From RGIG4140 sp045638265 (GTDB lineage Bacteria; Pseudomonadota; Alphaproteobacteria; CAAHEQ01; UBA3637): a DNA stretch of 64,000 bases. Of this stretch, positions 50,750-58,885 are shown one piece after another; within the stretch, counting starts at the first letter, position 1; each line of letters begins with the position of its first letter. The DNA is taken from contig JAZUBA010000023.1 of assembly GCA_045638265.1 (NCBI GenBank), forward strand, positions 4,655-68,654, read 5' to 3'. The notes beneath the pieces are model-generated. The model saw nothing but the letters and a program-made list of their open reading frames with translations. It did no database searches and was not told the origin of the DNA. The position numbers and the translations under genes are program-made.

Positions 50750-52699
50750 CTAAAACGGATTCTTACCCCGCACCAACGCCTCATGTTTGAGTTTATATTG
50801 CACATCTAACTCCCGTTGGGATAAGGCATTTTTAAGCTGAACCTCGTTTTCTTTTAAACGAATTTCACGTTCTTTGAGCATATTCTTTTCTTTCTCCAAT
50901 TCATATGATTGTTGCGCTTTTTGTACCATCATATTTTGCTCAAATTGAACTTTGGCACGGGCTTGTGCTTCCATCTCCTCTTGTTTGGCTTGTAACCGAT
51001 TGCGTTCCGCTTCAATACGCATATCCGGTTCAATCGGCTTTTCTAAATCTTCCTTGATTTTCGCAAAAGTCTGATCAAGCACACTTTCAAACGTTCTCGC
51101 ATGAGGCATTTGTCCGACAACCGCCTGTATTAAATGACGAAACAACGGTAACAATAACGGTTGTTGTGATACCAACGGAACAGCCTCTTTCACTAAACGC
51201 ATAATTGTTTCAACCCCCTGCATCGTTAAAGATGTTTCCCGTTGCGGATTTAATATGCCACTTGTTTCTACATGGAAAATCATATCACGCAATCTGTCTT
51301 CTTTCAGCAATCGGACGGCTTGACGAATAACCTCGTCCGAATATCCCTCCGACGGATTGACAAAAGACATCAGCGTTTCTTCCGAACAATATACACATAT
51401 CATTTCCGCCTTTAAACGATATAAATCACAAATAAAGCGTTGCATATCATTTTGACGTTCCTGATTGCGTAACGTGCCGAAATTTGTCTTTTTCTCAACG
51501 GCGGTTGCTGTTTCAACAGCATTGGAATTGCCTCGCATAATGTCTGAAACACCCGTAATTTCAAATATCCGTTGCACAATATCTTCCCGCCGACGTGCTA
51601 ATTGCTCCAAAGCGGTAATATATTGCTCAATCGGAATAAAATCAATTACGCCCCGAATACCGCCGTTTGCTTTTAATCGGTCAAAATCAGCCAACGAAAC
51701 AAGTGTTACATCTTTTTCAAAAATATCTGACAACCGATGATATGCTCCATCATAAACACCACTGACTTTAACAGCTTGCATTGTCAGGCGCATCCGTTCG
51801 GTAATACCGTTGAGTTCATCTAACATTCGCCGTATCATTTCATAATCGGGAACAGGAATTAAGCTATTGTTTGTTAATGTGGCAAACAATGGTTTCGGAC
51901 AAGGGAAAAATCCCGTTAAACGTAACGTATCTGTCTCACTTTTAATAAACGAATCAGGACATTGTGGTGAAACATAATGAATCATTTTGTTTTTTTTATC
52001 CCAAATTTCATAGACACACAAACTTTTTTCATACGCAAAATCTTGTACAGGGAAATGACATTTATCTAACGCCTCTTCACCGAACTTTTCCTGAAATTCC
52101 GTACTGGTTAAATACATTTTGCGCGCAATCCACATCACATCTTCCCAAACGCCGACATGATCGGTATCGGCAATAAAATCAGACGGATCCCAATAGCGTG
52201 TAACAACAGCTTCTCTGTCAACAACATCCGCTGTTTCTTCCGATGAATCACCCGATAACGTTACGGTTTGAAATTCCGGTTCAAACGATTCAAACAACAA
52301 TCCGCAACCGGAAATTAAATAATCATTACGGGCATATTTAATGACACTGTCAAAATCAAAATGGTTTAAATTCCACTCCAATGCCCGTTCCAATATTTTA
52401 CATGCCACCTGTTCGGTAACGGTTGATAATTTATTGACACGTTCAACATACGGATATGGTCGTTTAAAGTACAAAAACGGTTTTTGTGTTTCAATACCCG
52501 ACCAAAAAATATTATACGCATTTGCTGTGTAAGAGACACCTGACTCGTTATTTTGAGATGATTTATACACATGACGAGTCTGTTCAATTAAATCGTGATA
52601 CGGCTCGTAAACCCGTTCAGCACGGTCAATTTTGTTCAGCCATTGCTTTACTTGCTCTTTCTCGCTGAGAGATGATATCATTAATTCTTGATTAGACAT
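50750..52699 (-). CDS. Phage portal protein (head-tail connector)
   Basis: 649 residues. It has the portal-like region YTANAYNIFWSGIETQKPFLYFKRPYPYV near residue 60, a long mixed domain with ARNDYLISGCGLLFE, DELNGITERMRLTMQAVKVSG, and FEITGVSDIMRGNSNAVETATAVEKK, followed by a C-terminal coiled coil (about 560-640: RIEAERNRLQAKQEEMEAQARAK). Large portals with such helical tails occur in short-tailed and Mu-like phages. The portal forms the dodecameric gate for DNA packaging. The gene follows the GroES-like gene by 18 nt. It is separated from TerS/TerL by about 4.5 kb of unrelated plus-strand sequence. Confidence 0.82.
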   Translation of the reverse strand: MSNQELMISSLSEKEQVKQWLNKIDRAERVYEPYHDLIEQTRHVYKSSQNNESGVSYTANAYNIFWSGIETQKPFLYFKRPYPYVERVNKLSTVTEQVACKILERALEWNLNHFDFDSVIKYARNDYLISGCGLLFESFEPEFQTVTLSGDSSEETADVVDREAVVTRYWDPSDFIADTDHVGVWEDVMWIARKMYLTSTEFQEKFGEEALDKCHFPVQDFAYEKSLCVYEIWDKKNKMIHYVSPQCPDSFIKSETDTLRLTGFFPCPKPLFATLTNNSLIPVPDYEMIRRMLDELNGITERMRLTMQAVKVSGVYDGAYHRLSDIFEKDVTLVSLADFDRLKANGGIRGVIDFIPIEQYITALEQLARRREDIVQRIFEITGVSDIMRGNSNAVETATAVEKKTNFGTLRNQERQNDMQRFICDLYRLKAEMICVYCSEETLMSFVNPSEGYSDEVIRQAVRLLKEDRLRDMIFHVETSGILNPQRETSLTMQGVETIMRLVKEAVPLVSQQPLLLPLFRHLIQAVVGQMPHARTFESVLDQTFAKIKEDLEKPIEPDMRIEAERNRLQAKQEEMEAQARAKVQFEQNMMVQKAQQSYELEKEKNMLKEREIRLKENEVQLKNALSQRELDVQYKLKHEALVRGKNPF

Positions 52700-52717
52700 A
52701 AAAAAATTCTCCTTTCG

Positions 52718-53011
52718 TTAAATAGATATTTTAATTGAATTATCAGCTTGCGGGGCAGTAAAAAAGCGTCCCAACAGGCTGTTTTCACGAATCACGACCA
52801 CATTTTCATCATAAGTCGGTAATTCATCAAACATATGAAACAAAACCCTATCGCCGACTTCAACCGAATCCACTAACGGTCCGACACTGATAACAGTACC
52901 TCTGTTTCGTGGGCGTTTTGGGTCGGTTAAAATCAATTTTGATGACGAATCAGGCTCGTCCAGTTGAATAAAAATGCGGTCTGATACCGCTTGAGGTATT
53001 ATTTTTTCCAT
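52718..53011 (-). CDS. GroES-like co-chaperonin next to the phage portal gene
   Basis: 97 residues, exactly the size of GroES. The fold signature is clear: ISPQAVSDRIFIQLDEP-type first strand (IIPQAVSDRIFIQLDEP), KLILTDPKRPRNRGTVISVGPLVDSVEVGDRVLF, and the closing VVIRENSLLGRF. The mobile loop (SSSKLILTDPKR) lacks the usual IVL tripeptide in its standard setting (LIL here). Position upstream of the portal on the same strand suggests a phage co-chaperonin that redirects host GroEL for capsid folding, as known for T4 Gp31; a host groES paralogue is an alternative. AAAGGAG fixes ATG 53011. Confidence 0.78.
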   Translation of the reverse strand: MEKIIPQAVSDRIFIQLDEPDSSSKLILTDPKRPRNRGTVISVGPLVDSVEVGDRVLFHMFDELPTYDENVVVIRENSLLGRFFTAPQADNSIKISI

Positions 53012-53053
53012 AAAATCTCCTTTCAATTTGAAAAAACATAAATTAACCTGTTG

Positions 53054-53085
<32 letters not shown>

Positions 53086-53132
53086 TTTAAACCATAAAAA
53101 TAATTTTATTTAAATAAAATTATAAAATAATA

Positions 53133-53160
53133 TTGACAAATTAAATATAATATTTATTAT
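53133..53160 (+). promoter_or_regulatory. Promoter of the 53272 gene
   Basis: TTGACA, 16-bp spacer, TATTAT; implies a 5' leader of roughly 105 nt. Confidence 0.6.
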
Positions 53161-53271
53161 AAGTATATGTGTATCAATAAAGTTGAATTTTAATTAACAA
53201 CAATCTTGCTTTCAACTTAAAATGATATTCATACCATTGAATAAAAACGTTGTAATTAAGGAGTTTAGATT

Positions 53272-53601
53272 ATGACAACGACATTAACACAAGAAGACAT
53301 TCAATTTTTCAAATCATGTGCCATTGCTATTAATTCCATTGGATCACAAAAAGAAAAAACGCTATGGAGAACGGGAGCGCATGCCTATTCACTTTATTTA
53401 TTAGAAAAAGAGGGCTTTGATACATCGTCTCTACAAGCAGATGTCGATCATATGGCATACTTAAACACAGATGAAAAAATAGCACCTGATGAAGATTGTA
53501 CATTATTAGTTGCCCACTATCAAATTATTACAAACGGATTAAAAAATCCGACTGTTTGCGACTATATGAAAAAATTGTTAGAAAAATGCAAGTCGTTGTA
53601 A
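53272..53601 (+). CDS. Hypothetical small soluble protein
   Basis: 109 residues, helical, acidic, without signal peptide or membrane helix. It shows no family that I know: TTTLTQEDIQFFKSCAIAINSIG at the start and NGLKNPTVCDYMKKLLEKCKSL at the end. AAGGAG with 8-nt spacing precedes the ATG, and a promoter and a strong terminator frame it, so it is a real single-gene unit. It lies at the edge of the phage-type gene group, opposite in strand to the GroES-like gene. Confidence 0.68.
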   Translation: MTTTLTQEDIQFFKSCAIAINSIGSQKEKTLWRTGAHAYSLYLLEKEGFDTSSLQADVDHMAYLNTDEKIAPDEDCTLLVAHYQIITNGLKNPTVCDYMKKLLEKCKSL

Positions 53602-53622
53602 TTAAGATAACAGATTTAATCA

Positions 53623-53656
53623 AAAAACGCCCCAAAACAATCTTTGGGGCGTTTTG
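53623..53656 (+). terminator. Intrinsic terminator of the 53272 gene
   Basis: AAAACGCCCCAAA with TTTGGGGCGTTTT, 6-nt loop; a strong, nearly symmetrical hairpin that could work both ways. Confidence 0.85.
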
Positions 53657-53789
53657 AATTGAATTTATCAACATTAAACACCATATAAAAACCCCAATAA
53701 AATCACTTATCGGGGTATATATCAATTAAAGAGCGTTTATTCGCAACCAGCAGGTTTTGAGCAACAATAAACATTTGAGAGTGGTTTCA

Positions 53790-53993
53790 TTACAAACCAC
53801 CATTCTCACCCTCATTATCAAAGGCTCCGCCATCATTTGCATCAAACAAAAAGACGAGTTTATTATCTACATCGCGACACAAAACACCATCATAATCTAC
53901 GACATTATTAATTTTTTGTTCTACCAAATTCATCATATTTGCCGTCATCTGAGAGGCTGTCTTGAAAGATAAAAACCAGATATCCTCAAACAA
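53790..53993 (-). pseudogene. Remnant of a prepilin-like gene
   Basis: A 67-codon open frame containing TASQMTANMMNLVEQKINNV and KLVFLFDANDGGAFDNEGEN. The second element corresponds to the EIMFLFNADGSGELAENVG element that ends the pilin-like domain in genes 1 and 5. The leader helix and the entire C-terminal Cys-rich part are missing. It sits about 125 nt downstream of complete gene 5, in the same direction. A short hairpin (ACCCC with GGGGT, 53688-53718) lies beyond its 3' end. Confidence 0.5.
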
Positions 53994-54058
53994 GGTGCAA
54001 TTCTCCTCTACTCAAACGGGGATATCATTTTCAGTCAAAATTTGCTTATCTACAACAA

Positions 54059-54097
54059 AAAAACCCGACAAGAACATTTCCCATCGGGCTTTTAGAA
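54059..54097 (-). terminator. Intrinsic terminator of prepilin-like gene 5
   Basis: Minus-strand stem GCCCGA with TCGGGT around a 15-nt loop, followed by a T run; 24 nt past the stop at 54121. Confidence 0.75.
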
Positions 54098-54120
54098 CGA
54101 TCACTTCATCAAATAAAAAT

Positions 54121-55941
54121 TTATTTACAAGCTGCTGCTAATTTTATAGAAGATGGATCCATAGAGAAAGGACCTACACCACCCAAACCGTTCTCCAATG
54201 GTGTAATAAGAAAAGCATATACAACGCAAGAACTATGATCTGTATCAGTCCATCCACCCATTATTTTATTTCCATAAGCATTTATCATAGATTCCATAAC
54301 AGATGATTTTTGTGCATTTGCATCAGTTCTACTAGATTCAGAACTGGCTTGACAATATCCGCCCTCTGAATCACATCCACTTCTACAAAACGTATGTGCA
54401 CAACCAAAATCACTGAGAGATACCATTGTTTTGCCCAATGCTTGACAGAAGTTTTTGGCACTCCGCCAATCCATGAGTTTGTTTGACATCCAAAACGGTG
54501 CCGTCAAGGGTTTAGCTAGCAAATGTGCTTCTGTATTTTGACAAATTCCGCTCATACCACTTGTATCTTTGGTACACACATCACTACCATAATCAGTAAT
54601 CAGACAATATTCTCCGGTTTTACAATCAGCATTTGTGGAACATTCAATTTTTTCCTCTGGCTTATCATTGACATAACCATTGCTATTTTTACAGATAGCT
54701 TGCGCTTTTGCATTTTTATCCCCACTCAAAACCATTCCATTATCCATACTTTGAGAAGTACTAATACCGATGACGACACCATAACAAGGATTAGAAGAAA
54801 GAGAAGACTGTATCCAACCATTAACACTACCATATGCTTCTGCCGTTACATTGAAAACAGGAGGGTATTCAAAAACAGGTGGTTCAGGACTATATAGAAG
54901 ATCGAATTGAGATACATCTTTAAAACACATGCCAAGTAGAGAAGCGTATCCTTGGTTAACATCCATCCAGGGGAACTCACACTGAAAATCATTTAAATTT
55001 GCCATTTCTCTTCCTAATGCCTGACAAAAATGTTTGGCACTCCACCAGTTCATACTATCTTGTGATACATCAAACGGTGGTGTTGTTCCTGCGGCAGGTG
55101 TCTTTAATGTTGGCGTTTTACATGTACCTTCCATTCCTGATGTGTTATTCAGACATGCTTCGCTGTTTTCAACATTGTTGATATGACAATATTCGCCATT
55201 ATTGCAATCTTTGTTACTGGAACATTTTTCAGGCAGTGTTTCACAAGTTTTTGTTTCTGTTGAATATTTCGTATCTTTTTCCGTACAATGGCAATTCAAA
55301 ACATTCCCTGTTTCTTTATCGGTGATTGTTGTTACAAATCCGCCTTGCCCTCCGACGGATGTATTTTCAGGGCACGTTTCAGGAACCTCTGTTTCGTCTT
55401 CATCATCACTGTTATCACCACCGACATTTTCCGCCAATTCGCCTGAACCATCGGCATTAAACAAAAACATAATTTCGTTGTCTTCTTCCGCACAGTTTTC
55501 GCCATCTGTTACCGTTTCACCATTTAATTTTGTTTCGGCAACATAGGGTAAAAATCCCGACTCTGAAAGCATATTTTGACATACTTTTTCCGTCACACCG
55601 CCAACGGACACCCAATAGCCCTGTTCTGCCTGTTGACACGCACGTTCAGTGGTTCCTTCATTACCACACCCATAATCAAACGGATAATTTTCTGTCGTCA
55701 TTGTGCCGTTATCATATGGATTGCCAAGCGATAACATTTTTTGCGCATTGCGAGACGTTACCAATGCTGTTGCTAACTGATGTGATGCCATATTGACTTC
55801 ATTCAGCACATTATTAGCACGATATTTATTCATGGCATAAGTGTAACCTTGAATGCCACCGATGGATAACACGCCAATAATGGCTAGAACGCCTAGCATT
55901 TCCACCATTGACCGACCTGTTTCATTTGTATCTGGTTGCAT
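54121..55941 (-). CDS. Prepilin-like surface protein 5 with two lectin-like domains
   Basis: 606 residues. From the leader NETGRSMVEMLGVLAIIGVLSIGG to SGELAENVGG (about 190 residues) it is nearly identical to gene 1 (19787-21013), while the rest differs. It carries two consecutive Cys-rich/lectin-like blocks: CSSNKDCNNGEYC..WWSAKHFCQALGREMANLNDF..QAICK and CSTNADCKTGEYC..WRSAKNFCQALGKTMVSLSDFGC..LAAACK, so the C-terminal domain has been duplicated inside the gene. AGGGAG precedes ATG 55941. The 5' flank matches that of gene 1, including promoter and palindrome. Confidence 0.78.
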   Translation of the reverse strand: MQPDTNETGRSMVEMLGVLAIIGVLSIGGIQGYTYAMNKYRANNVLNEVNMASHQLATALVTSRNAQKMLSLGNPYDNGTMTTENYPFDYGCGNEGTTERACQQAEQGYWVSVGGVTEKVCQNMLSESGFLPYVAETKLNGETVTDGENCAEEDNEIMFLFNADGSGELAENVGGDNSDDEDETEVPETCPENTSVGGQGGFVTTITDKETGNVLNCHCTEKDTKYSTETKTCETLPEKCSSNKDCNNGEYCHINNVENSEACLNNTSGMEGTCKTPTLKTPAAGTTPPFDVSQDSMNWWSAKHFCQALGREMANLNDFQCEFPWMDVNQGYASLLGMCFKDVSQFDLLYSPEPPVFEYPPVFNVTAEAYGSVNGWIQSSLSSNPCYGVVIGISTSQSMDNGMVLSGDKNAKAQAICKNSNGYVNDKPEEKIECSTNADCKTGEYCLITDYGSDVCTKDTSGMSGICQNTEAHLLAKPLTAPFWMSNKLMDWRSAKNFCQALGKTMVSLSDFGCAHTFCRSGCDSEGGYCQASSESSRTDANAQKSSVMESMINAYGNKIMGGWTDTDHSSCVVYAFLITPLENGLGGVGPFSMDPSSIKLAAACK

Positions 55942-55992
55942 ATCATTTCTCCCTATTTTATTAAAATTATGTAATAAAATCAATCTCATTAT

Positions 55993-56021
55993 ATTGTAAC
56001 AAAAGGTACGTTTATGTGCAA
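55993..56021 (-). promoter_or_regulatory. Promoter of prepilin-like gene 5, -35 box inside a repeat
   Basis: TTGCAC, 17-bp spacer, TACAAT on the minus strand, with the -35 in the element GGTACGTTTATGTGCAAC (56005-56022), as at gene 1. Confidence 0.65.
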
Positions 56022-56128
56022 CGATTTCACACGTAAGATAAAAATGGGAGAAAATAGGGAAATATCACAAACAAGCCAACAATTAGCAATCATAAAAATT
56101 AAAAAAAATGCATAAAAATAAAAAAAAT

Positions 56129-56158
56129 GTTGCAATTTAACGTACCTTAATATGCAAC
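56129..56158. repeat. 30-bp near-palindrome, copy B
   Basis: Identical over 30 bp to copy A (arms GTTGCA and TGCAAC). It lies 107 bp beyond the second degenerate copy; in copy A this distance is 108 bp. Confidence 0.75.
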
Positions 56159-56337
56159 AAGAACAATCGTGTGATATGTCTATTATTTTAATATAATAAT
56201 GAAACTACCGATACGAATAAGATATATTTCAAGTGTTGTTTTGATAAGATAACCTTTTTTCAAATACACTGTTTTCAACAAAAAAGAATATATTTGTTCG
56301 TTTTTTGGAAAAAAAGTGACTTTCGTGCATTTTTCTG

Positions 56338-56366
56338 TTGACACAAATTATATTCAAGCATAGTAT
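56338..56366 (+). promoter_or_regulatory. Promoter of the 56400 gene
   Basis: TTGACA, 17-bp spacer, TAGTAT; 33 nt before the ATG. The sequence between 56159 and 56337 shows no other feature. Confidence 0.68.
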
Positions 56367-56399
56367 ATATTCAGGTTTAACATCAAAAAGGAGAAGACT

Positions 56400-56807
56400 A
56401 TGAACACAAACACAGAAATTAATTCAGATGACATTCAAAACGTTATCAATCAAGCCGGTGAAAAATTGGAAGGTTGTCCCCAAGAAATTGCTGATGCTTT
56501 AAAAAGTATCACACCGGAAAGTATTTTGAATGGTCCAAAATTAACGCCGGAAGAAATTGATGCCGCTCGTATCATTTTAAATAATATTCCAAAATCAGAA
56601 ATGGGCGAAGATTTTAATGCTGATGAAATTCCTGATGAAGGAATTGAAATGATTGTTAATATTATGTCAGCAACAATTCAAAAAGCCAGCGGTTATGAAT
56701 CAGCCGGTTGGGATGATTTTGCAAAAATTGCCGAAGAAAAATATCCTGAAAAAAAATCTTTCTTCAGTACATTGTTGAAAAAAATTTCAGGTAATGCTGA
56801 TAAATAA
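56400..56807 (+). CDS. Hypothetical small acidic protein
   Basis: 135 residues, acidic, predicted soluble and helical, without signal peptide: NTEINSDDIQNVINQAGEKL at the start, LTPEEIDAARIILNNIPKSEMGEDF in the middle, and a basic amphipathic end (KKSFFSTLLKKISGNADK). I do not recognise a family. AAAAAGGAG precedes the ATG, and it has a good promoter and terminator. Its codon use resembles that of neighbours. Function unknown. Confidence 0.7.
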   Translation: MNTNTEINSDDIQNVINQAGEKLEGCPQEIADALKSITPESILNGPKLTPEEIDAARIILNNIPKSEMGEDFNADEIPDEGIEMIVNIMSATIQKASGYESAGWDDFAKIAEEKYPEKKSFFSTLLKKISGNADK

Positions 56808-56824
56808 TTAGTTCAACTTATAAA

Positions 56825-56860
56825 AAACATCTTCTCGTTTATTTCGGGAAGATGTTTTTT
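56825..56860 (+). terminator. Intrinsic terminator of the 56400 gene
   Basis: AACATCTTC with GAAGATGTT, 13-nt loop, then a T run. Confidence 0.87.
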
Positions 56861-56963
56861 TGCACCAATCTTATTTGAAAAACCAATATCAATTCACTTA
56901 AAAAACTTCATAGTTTCTTTTTTAAGCTTTTATTGTTGTAATTTTATCTATCTGCTTTATCTA

Positions 56964-57623
56964 TTAATGATATTGACGCATCAAACCAACTAACTGACCT
57001 TGCACTTCTACTCTATCTGCATCTAATATACGTGGTTCATAATCTGTATTTTCAGGAATTAACGTAACACGAGAACCCTTAACCTGTATCCGTTTGAGCG
57101 TTACTTCAAAACCATCTACTAAAGCAACAACAATTGTTCCATTGGGCACATTGGATGTGCGTTTGATAATAACCGTATCGCCATCAATAATACCAATATC
57201 TTTCATTGAATCGCCTTCAACGGTTAAAGCATAATGTTCCCCAACGCCTATCATTTGCGTCGGCACACTAACACTATCCGGATTCTGAACAGCCTCAATC
57301 GGTGTACCACATGCAATTTTGCCATACAATGGAATATCCATTACGTTATCATTTGCAACTTCTTTTATTTCGGCTTTTGATTTTGTTTTCTTTGGTTTAA
57401 TCACTTTTTCACTTGGCAATGCCAAAATTTCCAAACAACGGGCTTTATTGGGTAATCGTCTGACAAATTTACGTTCTTCCAAAGACATAATCATCCGATG
57501 AATACCTGATTTAGAATGCAAACCCATATATTCACGCATTTCATCATAAGACGGACAAACACCTTCTTTTCCCAAAGTGTCGTGAATATACATTAATAAT
57601 TTATGTTGTTTTCTTGTTAGCAT
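56964..57623 (-). CDS. lexA: LexA-type SOS repressor
   Basis: 219 residues. N-terminal winged helix (MLTRKQHKLLMYIHDTL..CPSYDEMREYMGLHSKSGIHRMIMSLEERKFVRRLPNKAR), a charged linker, and the self-cleaving S24 domain. The cleavage dipeptide is Cys105-Gly106 (KIACGTP) where LexA usually has Ala-Gly; Cys-Gly is known in UmuD. The catalytic dyad is Ser139 (EGDSMKD) and Lys177 (EVTLKRI). It represses DNA-damage genes until RecA filament stimulates autocleavage. A GAAC-N7-GAAT box upstream suggests autoregulation. A phage S24 repressor is less likely given the full-length LexA architecture. Confidence 0.9.
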   Translation of the reverse strand: MLTRKQHKLLMYIHDTLGKEGVCPSYDEMREYMGLHSKSGIHRMIMSLEERKFVRRLPNKARCLEILALPSEKVIKPKKTKSKAEIKEVANDNVMDIPLYGKIACGTPIEAVQNPDSVSVPTQMIGVGEHYALTVEGDSMKDIGIIDGDTVIIKRTSNVPNGTIVVALVDGFEVTLKRIQVKGSRVTLIPENTDYEPRILDADRVEVQGQLVGLMRQYH

Positions 57624-57658
57624 GGCATTATCCTTTCTTTTCCGATATTTACCTTTAA

Positions 57659-57673
57659 ATTCTTATTTTGTTC
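57659..57673 (-). promoter_or_regulatory. Putative SOS box upstream of lexA
   Basis: GAACAAAATAAGAAT on the minus strand matches the alphaproteobacterial LexA box GAAC-N7-GAAC with one mismatch, 36 nt before the lexA start. Confidence 0.5.
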
Positions 57674-57770
57674 TATTTTTGTAGCACGATATTTTATAAA
57701 TGTCAACATCTTTTTTCTAAAAAAAATAATATGCAAAAACAAGATTCCACAAGAAAAATATGACTATTTG

Positions 57771-57799
57771 TTGACACAAACACATAAATTTGATATAAT
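57771..57799 (+). promoter_or_regulatory. Near-consensus promoter of the 57830 ankyrin gene
   Basis: TTGACA, 17-bp spacer, TATAAT: perfect consensus boxes and spacing; 30 nt before the ATG. Probably one of the strongest promoters in the window. Confidence 0.82.
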
Positions 57800-57829
57800 T
57801 AATATTACACACGCAAAAGGAGACAAAGC

Positions 57830-58339
57830 ATGATGGAGGACATTGAAAACGCATATTTAATATTAGCACGCCAATTTCAGCGGGCAATAGATAATGATGA
57901 TATGATTGCATTGCGTGATACGGCTGCTTTAATGGATTTGCAACACTTAACTTTTGTTGAAATTGATGAAGATAGCGGTCGTAAAGTTTCAAAACCGCTA
58001 ACTGTTTATGCGGCAGAACATGGTTCTACGGATATTATGGCATTTTTAATTGAAGAAGGATGTAATTTAAACGCACGAGATTCATTTGGCAATACACCTT
58101 TGATGATTGCCGTTGCCGAAGAACGAATGGATATGATTACGTTTTTAATGCGTCAACCTGACATTCAAATTGATGTACAAAATTACTATGGAGAAACATT
58201 GTCATCCATCGCCAAAATGAATAATAATATTGATATTATTAATTACATAAAAACATGGTCACCGATTACGGATATAAATGGTCAACCTATGCCGGAGTTT
58301 GTTGAAACAACAGGCGGGAATGGGAAATTAATTATTTAA
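57830..58339 (+). CDS. Ankyrin-repeat protein
   Basis: 169 residues. Two to three ankyrin repeats between residues 50 and 145 (PLTVYAAEHGSTDIMAFLIEEGCNLNARD, NTPLMIAVAEERMDMITFLMRQPDIQIDVQN), preceded by a helical N-terminus. It has no signal peptide. AAAAGGAG precedes a double ATG (57830/57833). A perfect-consensus promoter drives it, so expression may be high. The lipoprotein gene lies 58 nt downstream in the same direction and is likely co-transcribed. Partner unknown. Confidence 0.82.
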   Translation: MMEDIENAYLILARQFQRAIDNDDMIALRDTAALMDLQHLTFVEIDEDSGRKVSKPLTVYAAEHGSTDIMAFLIEEGCNLNARDSFGNTPLMIAVAEERMDMITFLMRQPDIQIDVQNYYGETLSSIAKMNNNIDIINYIKTWSPITDINGQPMPEFVETTGGNGKLII

Positions 58340-58397
58340 GTTACCTAATCTTGAATAATCCCTTCAACAACCTTACTTAACACAAAAAGGAGGCTGT

Positions 58398-58748
58398 ATG
58401 AAAAAATCATTATATATCATTTTACTTTGCCTAATTGCCGGTTGTTCTCGTCAAAATGCGCAATTACAATTTAATCAACAAACATTGAGAAAAATGGTAG
58501 GTTCTCCTGTGGAAGATGTGTATCAAAAACTTGGCGAACCGAAACAAACATTGGTTAAAGAGGGTAAAACATATTTAATCTATAATACAATGTACCAAAA
58601 TTATATGGTTCCTGTATCACAAACTTACAACGACCCAGGTTCATCGGCTCAAACAGGAATGTATATACCTCAAACTTGCACAACTATTTTTACAATCATA
58701 TCATCAATTGTACAATCGGTAGATACAAGCGGAGATTGTTTATGGTAA
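58398..58748 (+). CDS. Lipoprotein
   Basis: 116 residues with a lipoprotein signal peptide (MKKSLYIILLCLIAGC, acyl-Cys 16). The mature part has LRKMVGSPVEDVYQKLGEPKQTLVKEGKTYLIYNT, resembling the SmpA/BamE-like fold found in small outer-membrane lipoproteins (G.....V...LG.P......G...Y.Y). The C-terminus has two further cysteines. AAAAAGGAGG precedes the ATG. No specific role can be given; similarity to BamE-like domains is by pattern only. Confidence 0.72.
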   Translation: MKKSLYIILLCLIAGCSRQNAQLQFNQQTLRKMVGSPVEDVYQKLGEPKQTLVKEGKTYLIYNTMYQNYMVPVSQTYNDPGSSAQTGMYIPQTCTTIFTIISSIVQSVDTSGDCLW

Positions 58749-58832
58749 GATGTTGCTTTTTATATTTTTTTCAATTTAATTATTTAAACTGCTACTATTA
58801 GAAAACATTTAAATTTCAACAATAAGAGTAAC

Positions 58833-58864
58833 AAAAAAACGCCTACCATATCAGTAAGCGTTTT
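58833..58864 (-). terminator. Intrinsic terminator of the 58886 gene
   Basis: Minus-strand stem AAAACGC-TTAC with GTAG-GCGTTTT and a following T run. Confidence 0.78.
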
Positions 58865-58885
58865 GATGTATTGAAGCCTTAAAAT

